Of a stretch of 64,000 nucleotides of DNA, positions 25,961-32,691 are shown in pieces; the stretch's first letter is position 1, and every line of letters begins with the position of its first letter. The stretch spans positions 1 through 64,000 of the forward strand of contig CAMVLT010000002.1 in NCBI GenBank assembly GCA_947168395.1. Direction: 5' to 3'. The stretch comes from an uncultured Prevotellaceae bacterium (lineage in GTDB: Bacteria; Bacteroidota; Bacteroidia; Bacteroidales; Bacteroidaceae). The notes under the pieces were generated by a model. It saw nothing but the letters and a program-made list of their open reading frames with translations, had not been told where the DNA came from and did not search any database. The translations under genes were made by a program, and so were the position numbers.

Positions 25961-26112
25961 AGCCCACCCAAGCCCTCCCAAAGGGAGGGATGTTTATTTA
26001 CATGTTGGGTGCTCCATTTTTTTTATGTGTTATACTTGTTGTTAATATTGTTCAAAGCCTTTCCCTTATGTCTATTCGGACACCCCTCCCTTTGGGAGGG
26101 CTTGGGTAGGCT
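25961..26112. repeat. inverted-repeat element between pta and ackA
   Basis: 29-bp arms at 25961-25989 and 26084-26112 match as inverted copies with one mismatch (core ccctcccaaagggaggg). The arm itself contains a short palindrome ccctcccaaagggaggg. The 94-bp interior is AT-rich and has no ORF. The element nearly fills the pta-ackA gap and abuts the ackA start codon. Confidence 0.85.
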
Positions 26113-26119
26113 TTTTGCC

Positions 26120-27130
26120 TTATTTTTTAGCATCCATAGCCTGGCAGGCGGTGATGGCAATCATGTAGTAGATGTCGTCAATGGAGCAGCCGCGCGAGAG
26201 ATCGTTCACCGGACGGGCGATACCCTGCAGAACTGGACCGATGGCGATGGCATCGCCGAGACGCTGCACCATCTTATAGCCGATGTTGCCCACCTCAAGG
26301 TTCGGGAACACGAGCACGTTGGCCTTGCCGGCAATGTCAGAGCCGGGAGCCTTCTTGGCACCTACACTGGGAACAAGGGCTGCATCGGCCTGCAACTCGC
26401 CGTCAATCTTCAAATCGGGAGCCATCTCCTTAGCCAGACGGGTAGCCTCAATCACCTTGTCGCACACCTCGTGCTTGGCAGAACCCTTCGTCGAGAAGCT
26501 CAGCATAGCCACGCGGGGATCCTCGAAGCCAGCTACGGCCTTGGCCATCTGAGCCGTGCAGACGGCAATCTGCGAGAGCTGGTTGGCATCGGGCATCGGA
26601 GTGACAGCTACGTCGGCTACTACAAGCACACCATCCTCACCATACTGCTTCTGCTTCGAGATGAGCAGCAGACCACCGCTGACGCAGGTGATACCAGGCT
26701 GGCACTTGATAATCTGCAGGGCAGGACGCAACGTGTCGCCAGTAGTCGAGAGCGCACCAGAAATCTGGCCGTCGGCACCCTCGGTCTTGATAATCATGCA
26801 ACCCAGATACAGCGGGTTCTTAATGAGCTTGCGGGCCTCCTCAATGGTCATGCCCTTCGACTTGCGAATCTCGGCCAGCTTCTCGGCCAGTTCCTCGCTC
26901 TTCTCGTAGTTTTCGGGGTCGATGAGTGTGGCTTTGCCAACGTTCTGCAGTCCCTTCTCCTTAGCGAGGGCGTTCACCTTCTCAGGGTTACCAATCAGGA
27001 TGATGTCGGCAATGTCGTCGGCCAACGCACGGTCGGCTGCACAAAGTGTACGCTCCTCTTCTGCTTCGGGAAGCACGATGCGCTGCTTGTTACTCTTAGC
27101 ACGCGCTACAATCTTACTTAATAAATCCAT
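26120..27130 (-). CDS. pta: phosphate acetyltransferase
   Basis: Pta makes acetyl phosphate from acetyl-CoA. The 336-residue form contains only the catalytic PTA_PTB domain and lacks the N-terminal DRTGG extension of enterobacterial Pta. It begins MDLLSKIVARAKSNKQRIVLPEAEEERT, and MLSFSTKGSAKHE near residue 210 is the substrate-binding signature. It is cytoplasmic and upstream of ackA. The promoter TACCTTTGC is at 27176-27168. Confidence 0.96.
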   Translation of the reverse strand: MDLLSKIVARAKSNKQRIVLPEAEEERTLCAADRALADDIADIILIGNPEKVNALAKEKGLQNVGKATLIDPENYEKSEELAEKLAEIRKSKGMTIEEARKLIKNPLYLGCMIIKTEGADGQISGALSTTGDTLRPALQIIKCQPGITCVSGGLLLISKQKQYGEDGVLVVADVAVTPMPDANQLSQIAVCTAQMAKAVAGFEDPRVAMLSFSTKGSAKHEVCDKVIEATRLAKEMAPDLKIDGELQADAALVPSVGAKKAPGSDIAGKANVLVFPNLEVGNIGYKMVQRLGDAIAIGPVLQGIARPVNDLSRGCSIDDIYYMIAITACQAMDAKK

Positions 27131-27167
27131 AGTTTGCTTGTTTTTGTTTTAGAATTACGAATTGCGT

Positions 27168-27176
27168 GCAAAGGTA
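27168..27176 (-). promoter_or_regulatory. -7 element for pta
   Basis: TACCTTTGC on the minus strand, 37 bp upstream of the pta ATG. Confidence 0.7.
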
Positions 27177-27239
27177 GCACAAATTTTTGAAATCTGTGCC
27201 ACCTTGGGGGATAAAACTTGTTAATGCCGCAATATTTCG

Positions 27240-28610
27240 TTATTCCTTTGAGATTGTGACGGTCACGAAGGGGCGGATAGGATAGTCTTGACCAAAGTCT
27301 TCTCTATCGAGCGAACCATCATTTCCACGACGAAGATCATGATACTTCACGGTACCATCAGCATTGTAAAGGTAATAGATATTTGTTATTTCCATTCCAC
27401 CATTCTTCTTGAATAAAGGATTTGCTTTATTATCTTTACACTTATTGAGGGCATCAAGTTCTGCCAATGTTGGTAAACGCCAATCGCTGAAATCGTCCAC
27501 GCTTGCTTCCACTATTTTTGCATTGATAACATCCTCCAAATTCCCTTCTCGTGCCAAGGTAGCGCTATTTTTACCAACTGCAACTTCATTCGGCGACACC
27601 AGTACCACCTCTGCACTATTATCATCAATCTCTGTGACGGAAAGCACGAAGCAACCCTGATAGAGCGTATTAACGGCAGGAATATTGCCCGTTACGGTAT
27701 TACCGCCCGACGAAGGCTCCGACGGCGTAGGCTCTTCCGTGGTGCTGCCTGTAGCACCACTCTCGTCGAAGTTGAAAGTGATGGTACGCTCACCCTTCCA
27801 AGTGGCACCCGTGATGGTCCCCGTCAGCTCCACACCTACTGCCTCCGTGTAGGTTCCTTCGATGTTGATTTTGTAACCAGCCTCCAGTTCTTCGTTTGAA
27901 CTGTAGGAGTAGCTCTTGGTGCCGTCGCTCGTAGTGATGTTGACGGCGATGGTAGCCGGCTGACTGCTGGGTGGCAGCAGGAACTGCTCGGCCGTCGATT
28001 TCCAGGTACGGCCGTCTTCTTGCTTCGTCAGCGCGATGGTTGCTGTCCCCGTTTCTGCGGCATACGACGTTCCTACGGTCAGCGCCTGATACAGGGGAGC
28101 CATCGACAGAGATACCGCCGTTGCTGCAGCAGGAACCTTACTGATAGTGATGCTCTGCACGAGCATGACTTTCCGCTCCAGTCCCAACGTCAGCGTGTTC
28201 GACCCACCGTCAATCAATGTTACTGTAGAACTGGCCGCCATAAGGTCGGTCAGGGTTTTATTCTCATTCAGCGTCAACGGGGTCGTCTTGGTGGCATCCT
28301 CCTTGGCCGGCAGCGTGTACGTCTCTGCGTCCGCGCCTCCGATGGCAAATACCGAGTAGTCGCCCTCAGTCAGCGTCAGTTTAAGTGCCTGGTCAGCATC
28401 GCCGATGACCTGCACGGCCTTACATTCATCGTTCTGGAACACATAGACGTTGACGGGATAGCTGACCGCAGCTTCACCTCCCGAACGGGTTCTTATCTGC
28501 AGAACAGAACTGGTCTGGCTGACGGAATCCTCCACCACGTCTTTGCCACATCCCGTGAGAACCAAGGCCATCACGGCTACGAATGAAAGATACTTTTTCA
28601 TAGGCTTCAT
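27240..28610 (-). CDS. FimB/Mfa2-like lipoprotein fused to an Lcl/DUF1566-like domain
   Basis: The 456-residue lipoprotein starts MKPMKKYLSF (or at 28601), with lipobox LTGCGKD. The first 290 residues are beta-rich and similar in style to FimB/Mfa2 fimbrillin-family proteins. A low-complexity linker GSTTEEPTPSEPSSGG follows. The C-terminal about 130 residues carry DFSDWRLPTLAELDAL and IRPFVTVT, the Lcl/DUF1566 (FGE-sulfatase-like) pattern. That pairing is unusual. It lies 5 bp after the preceding fimbrillin-family gene and is the last gene of the amylase operon. It is probably surface-exposed. Ligand unknown. Confidence 0.7.
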   Translation of the reverse strand: MKPMKKYLSFVAVMALVLTGCGKDVVEDSVSQTSSVLQIRTRSGGEAAVSYPVNVYVFQNDECKAVQVIGDADQALKLTLTEGDYSVFAIGGADAETYTLPAKEDATKTTPLTLNENKTLTDLMAASSTVTLIDGGSNTLTLGLERKVMLVQSITISKVPAAATAVSLSMAPLYQALTVGTSYAAETGTATIALTKQEDGRTWKSTAEQFLLPPSSQPATIAVNITTSDGTKSYSYSSNEELEAGYKINIEGTYTEAVGVELTGTITGATWKGERTITFNFDESGATGSTTEEPTPSEPSSGGNTVTGNIPAVNTLYQGCFVLSVTEIDDNSAEVVLVSPNEVAVGKNSATLAREGNLEDVINAKIVEASVDDFSDWRLPTLAELDALNKCKDNKANPLFKKNGGMEITNIYYLYNADGTVKYHDLRRGNDGSLDREDFGQDYPIRPFVTVTISKE

Positions 28611-28615
28611 AGTGT

Positions 28616-29500
28616 TTAGAACGAAAAACTGTTCACGCTGTCCCATTCAGGGTCGGCAGTCATACGGAGGCTCCCTTCGCTGGTGCTGCCCTTGCTGCCG
28701 TTGCCGAAGAAACTGCCCGTATAGCGAGTCACCTGGTTGCGGGTGATGGGAACATTGTCGAACGTCCTTTCCTTGATGACGTCATCGTTGGCATCCAACG
28801 CCCTGACGATGATGTTCAATACGTCGTTTTCCTCATGGGGCATTGTGTATATCTCGAAGGTCGTTACCCCATCGGCTGCGGTTCTGGTTTCCGTCTGCCG
28901 ACTCTGCTTGGCACCGTAGCCGGTAGCAGGCGAGAAGGTGGATGAACCGCCCGTATAGTAGAACCACATCTTTGCCAGGTTCGAAGGCATCTCCTCGTCG
29001 GTCAGCATCAGGCGGAACATGGCTACGGCGCGTGTCAGCGTCAGGTCATACTCCTGCGGCTCGTCGGTGACGATGAGGTCGCCATAATAATAAAAGGTGT
29101 CGGTTACCTTGTTGTTGGCAAACGATACCACCTCCGTTGAAGTGATGGTGGCCGAACCCTCACCGTTGTGGGCGATGACCACCAGTTGGTAGGTCCCCGA
29201 GGCCAGCGTCATTGCCACCGTGCCGTACTCGCTGTCGCTCTGTTTCTGCGAGACGCTCTTCACCTTTGTACCCTCGCTGTCGAACACGGCGATGTTGATA
29301 CGTGAGCAGATTTGGGCAATGTCAGCAGCAGTTCTTGTGCCGAAGTCTTCCTGCTCAAACTGCGACAGGTGCAGGATGACGTTCGCCTCACTATGCTCCG
29401 CATCCTCACTCGCCTCGGCCTCGCCTATTATCGGTTGCTCGCAAGCCGCGACAGCCAGCGCTGCCATCAAAAGCAGTACAAAAGTCCTAACCTTGCTCAT
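28616..29500 (-). CDS. FimB/Mfa2 family fimbrial-type lipoprotein
   Basis: The 294-residue lipoprotein starts MSKVRTFVLLLM with lipobox AVAACEQ. The body follows the FimB/Mfa2 plan: a transthyretin-like N domain (INIAVFDSEGTKV, GTYQLVVIAHNG), then LTRAVAMFRLMLTD and a C domain ending in ITRNQVTRYTG. These proteins anchor or cap fimbriae or act as adhesins in the outer membrane. No major fimbrillin gene is adjacent. It lies 19 bp after the secreted amylase gene and 5 bp before the second lipoprotein. The intergenic DNA is made of a gtgagaa-type word repeat. Confidence 0.82.
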   Translation of the reverse strand: MSKVRTFVLLLMAALAVAACEQPIIGEAEASEDAEHSEANVILHLSQFEQEDFGTRTAADIAQICSRINIAVFDSEGTKVKSVSQKQSDSEYGTVAMTLASGTYQLVVIAHNGEGSATITSTEVVSFANNKVTDTFYYYGDLIVTDEPQEYDLTLTRAVAMFRLMLTDEEMPSNLAKMWFYYTGGSSTFSPATGYGAKQSRQTETRTAADGVTTFEIYTMPHEENDVLNIIVRALDANDDVIKERTFDNVPITRNQVTRYTGSFFGNGSKGSTSEGSLRMTADPEWDSVNSFSF

Positions 29501-29501
29501 A

Positions 29502-29526
29502 CTTCTCACTTTTCACTTCTCACTTC
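29502..29526. repeat. short word repeat forming the amylase stop codon and gap
   Basis: About three copies of acttctc/acttttc (minus strand gagaagtgaa) cover the end of the amylase gene, its TGA stop and the spacer to the next start. The stop codon itself is part of a repeat copy. Confidence 0.6.
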
Positions 29527-31577
29527 AACACCACCTTCTTCCCGTCTCTGATGTACAGGCCCTTCTTAGGTGTCTGGTTCAGGCGTCGGCCCTGCAGGTC
29601 GTATGTTGAATGTTGAACGTCGAACGTTGAATGATGAACGTCCTGGATAGCGGTGATGACGTTGCCTTTCAGACCGTCCTTGGTGTAGTAACCGCCGTTC
29701 TCGAACGTCAGGTCAGCAGTCTGCGGCGTACCGCTATTGCTGAAGATAATCTTGGCAGGCTGCTTGGCAGAGCTGTTATTCTGCTTTGTGCCGTCCCAAG
29801 TCCATTTCCACACCTTGTTGCCATTGTTTGCCGTACCTAAAAGTGTGCAGTCCACACCAGGCCAGTTCTTGCGCTGCGAGTAGGTGAAGTTGTCGGAAGG
29901 TGTATCCGTCCAAGCCCAGCAGCAGATGGTGGCCGACCAGGTGGCGGGAGCCTCGAAGAAGGCGCACACCTCGCCGTCGTTCACCACGCAGAACTCAGGA
30001 ATGTCGGCAGGCTTCTCGCTCTCCTTCTCCTTAATATTATAGGTACGCACGACGGGAGTACCCACCTCCTTGCCGTCTACTACGAGAGTTAGGCTCAGCG
30101 TGTGGGTGCCAGTAGCCAACTGCAGCACGTGGCCGCTGTTCACGACGTTAAGTGACTTTTCGCCGTCCAGCGTATAGCTCACCTTCGCATTGCTGTTGGT
30201 GCTGACAGCTGCCAGTCGTACCTGCTGCTTGCCCTCGTAGGTGCCTGACGGCAGATCGGCGTAGGCCGTCTCCATCGTTGCAGGCAGGTAGTAGGCATAG
30301 TGGTAGCCCGCAAGCACCTTTGTCCACTCGGCAACGTTGACGTTCGACTCGTTGGCCCCCACATTGCCCACAACCACCAGCAGGCGGTTCTCGCCGCCCG
30401 TCTTGATGATGTTGGCGTAGTAGCCCGTGGTGCTACGGAAGTTGTCGTAGCTGCTCTCGTTGTTGATGCCAGCCGTCTTGCGTGCGGCTGCCATTGCCTT
30501 GATTTCAGCGGGATAGGCCAGCCAGTGTTTCAGGAATATGCAGGGTGTTCCAGGCATAGCCAGCAGGTAGGCATTGGCAGCCAGCGTGTCCTTCTTCAGC
30601 GGGTCCTGGGCGGCGTTCGAGCGTTTCTCCGTGTCGTGGTTCTCGACGAAGGTCACGGCGTAGCGGCGGTAGGTCCCGCTCTGGTAGTTGCTGCTGACCA
30701 ACGGCCAGTTGCCGTCGTTCTGCTGTGCCAGCCGTGAGTAGTTGCCGTTGTTCATGGCGTTGCGCACCGTGTATCGGAACTGGAAGTCGAAGGCCGCACT
30801 CTGTATCTGGCCGTCCACCTTCGTACCCTCAATCCAGTTCTTGATGGTGTTGGTGCCATCCCAGCACTCGCCGACGCTGAACTCCGGCTGTGCCGATGTG
30901 TTGTACATGCCCGTGTACGAAGCCGAGTAACCCTTCACCATGTCGTAGCGGAAGCCAGCATAGCCCAAGTCGTTTTTCAGGAAGTCCAGGTAGGCCTTGA
31001 CAATCGTTTGCACATTCTGGCTCCTGTGGTCCAAGTCGCGCATGCCGTCCCAGCCCTCACCCGTATCGTTGCTGCCGAGTGTGACGCCGAGCCGGTTGGC
31101 CTCTGTCTTAGCCTTGCCGTTGTCGTCGTTACCGCAAACGTCGGATGGCCCCATCGAGTAGGTCACGCCCTTGTACGTTTCCGACGGGAATCCGAACCAT
31201 CCGTTGTTGCTCTTGCGGTGGTTAATCACCACGTCGGCAATGGTCTTGATGCCGTTCTCGCGATAGGTGTTTATAAGGTCGCGCAACTGCTGCTCATTGC
31301 CGAACGAGCTGTTGTAGTTCGAGAACCAGTACAGGTCGTCGTAGCCCATCGACGTCCCTCCGCAATTACCGCTCTGGGGCAGCCACACCAGGTCGAACGT
31401 ACCGTTCAGCTGGTCTGCCTGCGACTTCAGCACCGTCCATTGCGAGTCGTCGTAGGAGTCCCAGTAGAAGCCTTGCAGCATCACACCGCCATACTGTGCA
31501 GGCCATCCTTGTGCGGCCACGCTGTTAGTCGCTAAATGACAAATGACAAATGATAAAATCAGTAATAATCGTTTCAT
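29520..31577 (-). CDS. secreted GH13 alpha-amylase with CBM26-like domain and sorting-type tail
   Basis: The 685-residue enzyme has a signal peptide to about residue 22. The GH13 catalytic residues are Asp 212 (GFRYDMVKG), Glu 237 (SVGECWD) and Asp 315 (VENHDTEK); DVVINHRK is the first family motif. After the barrel comes a chitobiase-like Ig domain, then a CBM26-like starch-binding module at about residues 530-630 (FFEAPATWSATICCWAW). The tail is STYDLQGRRL..KKGLYIRDGKKVVLK. Two repeat-derived stretches are odd. LSFVICHLA in the signal peptide and VHHSTFDVQHSTYD before the tail are encoded by short tandem words. It is transcribed with two fimbrillin-family lipoproteins. Confidence 0.92.
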   Translation of the reverse strand: MKRLLLILSFVICHLATNSVAAQGWPAQYGGVMLQGFYWDSYDDSQWTVLKSQADQLNGTFDLVWLPQSGNCGGTSMGYDDLYWFSNYNSSFGNEQQLRDLINTYRENGIKTIADVVINHRKSNNGWFGFPSETYKGVTYSMGPSDVCGNDDNGKAKTEANRLGVTLGSNDTGEGWDGMRDLDHRSQNVQTIVKAYLDFLKNDLGYAGFRYDMVKGYSASYTGMYNTSAQPEFSVGECWDGTNTIKNWIEGTKVDGQIQSAAFDFQFRYTVRNAMNNGNYSRLAQQNDGNWPLVSSNYQSGTYRRYAVTFVENHDTEKRSNAAQDPLKKDTLAANAYLLAMPGTPCIFLKHWLAYPAEIKAMAAARKTAGINNESSYDNFRSTTGYYANIIKTGGENRLLVVVGNVGANESNVNVAEWTKVLAGYHYAYYLPATMETAYADLPSGTYEGKQQVRLAAVSTNSNAKVSYTLDGEKSLNVVNSGHVLQLATGTHTLSLTLVVDGKEVGTPVVRTYNIKEKESEKPADIPEFCVVNDGEVCAFFEAPATWSATICCWAWTDTPSDNFTYSQRKNWPGVDCTLLGTANNGNKVWKWTWDGTKQNNSSAKQPAKIIFSNSGTPQTADLTFENGGYYTKDGLKGNVITAIQDVHHSTFDVQHSTYDLQGRRLNQTPKKGLYIRDGKKVVLK
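29604..29641 (-). repeat. in-frame gttgaat word repeat in the amylase C-terminus
   Basis: Five imperfect copies of a 7-8 nt word (gttgaat, gttgaacg, tcgaacg, atgatgaac) encode VHHSTFDVQHSTYD between the starch-binding module and the tail. The peptide is itself repeated (HSTFDVQ / HSTYDLQ). Confidence 0.65.
31534..31557 (-). repeat. in-frame tcatttg word repeat in the amylase signal peptide
   Basis: Three tandem copies of aaatgac/aaatgat (reading tcatttgtcatttg on the coding strand) encode SFVICHLA within the hydrophobic core of the signal peptide. Confidence 0.6.
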
Positions 31578-31599
31578 GTTGTTTTGGGTTTAATTTTGC

Positions 31600-31608
31600 G
31601 CAAAGATA
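31600..31608 (-). promoter_or_regulatory. -7 element for the amylase operon
   Basis: TATCTTTGC on the minus strand, 22 bp upstream of the amylase ATG. Confidence 0.7.
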
Positions 31609-31739
31609 TGAAAAAAGCTGATTCGCTGTTCTCCAAGTGCCTTCTTTTTGCAGTTTATCGTGCGCAAACGTTTGCGCGACCCAAGCCTGCATATCCATGC
31701 ACCTTATGCATAATTATTCGCGCCAAGACCGCCATCCGA

Positions 31740-31805
31740 GTTTCCCTAGGGTAAACCCGGAGTTTACCCTACTTAAACCCTGGGTTTACCCTACCCAAAC
31801 TCCCA
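31740..31805. repeat. array of three 22-bp units (gtttaccctac type)
   Basis: Imperfect direct units start at 31740, 31762 and 31784. Each has the plan gttt(a/c)ccctac, two or three variable bases, then aaac and ccc. Each unit carries a short dyad gttt/aaac. There is no spacer between units. The 31609-31739 stretch holds no gene that I can support. Confidence 0.75.
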
Positions 31806-31831
31806 GCCAATTCGTACTAAGAGGTTCTGTG

Positions 31832-32062
31832 CGAATAAAACCTCATAACCTCATGTAATCTTCTGAAACCCCTGTGTTTATCAGGGTTTCAGTCCATGAG
31901 GTTTCTCCGAGATACCTCATAAACACCTCATATACATCTCATGCAGACTGATGAGGTTCACATGAGGTTTCTATGAGGTGTCTCAGACATACCTCATGCT
32001 CCGAAACCCCAGTGTACAAAGGGGTTTCAGAGAATTATATGAGGTTATGAGGTATATTTGCG
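31832..32062. repeat. 231-bp composite inverted repeat built from cctcat words
   Basis: The arms at 31832-31872 and 32021-32062 are inverted copies with a few differences (core acctcataacctcat, then taat and ctgaaacccc). Just inside each arm lies a gaaaccc / gggtttc hairpin (31865-31890 and 32003-32028). The centre has further cctcat/atgagg words in both orientations. No ORF is supported. Confidence 0.8.
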
Positions 32063-32129
32063 ATTTCCTGCTAAGTTCTCCTTTCCCAATCTTTTTGGCC
32101 ATTCTCTTGCCAATTCAGCAGAAAGTTTG

Positions 32130-32138
32130 TATCTTTGC
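32130..32138 (+). promoter_or_regulatory. -7 element for the small lipoprotein gene
   Basis: TATCTTTGC, 28 bp upstream of the ATG at 32167. Confidence 0.65.
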
Positions 32139-32166
32139 CCTCGTATATTACAAATAAGGTATAGAG

Positions 32167-32457
32167 ATGAAGAAGTGTTTGATTATAATTGTTTTTGCAC
32201 TCTCGGCATTGATGATGCTGAACGGGTGCATCGTGTCGGAAGAGAAGCTGACGGACAAGGTGCAGAAGGCAATGGTGGAGTATGAACAGGGACAGGGCAA
32301 TCGCCTCGAAGTAACTGACCTGAAGCTGGAAAAGGGTCAGGACAAGGGTTACACGGGGGTGCTGACTGGCAGACTCAATGGCGAGGAGGTGACCTACGAC
32401 GTGACCGTTTCTGACGAAGGCAACAACTTCGATGTGGATTGGGAATTGAGGAAATAA
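32167..32457 (+). CDS. small lipoprotein of unknown function
   Basis: The 96-residue protein has a hydrophobic signal MKKCLIIIVFALSALMML and lipobox LNGC, giving a mature domain of about 75 residues. The mature part looks like a single alpha/beta domain: a helix (EKLTDKVQKAMVEYEQGQG), then strands including GYTGVLTGRLNGEEVTYDVTV, reminiscent of the small DUF4333/PepSY-like lipoprotein folds, though I do not recognise the family with confidence. It has its own promoter and probably sits in the periplasm or outer membrane. It is separated from nrdD by 234 bp. Confidence 0.75.
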   Translation: MKKCLIIIVFALSALMMLNGCIVSEEKLTDKVQKAMVEYEQGQGNRLEVTDLKLEKGQDKGYTGVLTGRLNGEEVTYDVTVSDEGNNFDVDWELRK

Positions 32458-32573
32458 CCCCTTGTTTATTCAAATTCTGTCGTTGAAATCCGCATGTTGT
32501 TTGGTATCAGCGAATTGACAATTATTAACGAAAGAATGGGGTCTTGACATGCTCTGATTACAGAGAAAAGTTG

Positions 32574-32606
32574 TATCTTTGCAGCAAACTTTTCGGCTGA
32601 CCGAAA
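32574..32606 (+). promoter_or_regulatory. nrdD promoter and leader hairpin
   Basis: TATCTTTGC at 32574-32582 is followed by a perfect small hairpin TTTCGG-CTGA-CCGAAA (32591-32606) at the 5' end of a leader of about 100 nt. The leader also contains gcagagg twice (32607 and 32629). It could be an mRNA-stabilising or regulatory leader; nothing ties it to a known riboswitch. Confidence 0.5.
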
Positions 32607-32691
32607 GCAGAGGCGTTTTATAACACCTTGCAGAGGTTAGTTATATAGAAGTCGTAAAAATCTAAAACCATTATAAAGCGAATAATCAAAT

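Noticed and set aside
26009..27121. 370-codon plus-strand ORF opposite pta
   Set aside because: Antisense shadow; its N-terminus lies in the inverted-repeat element.
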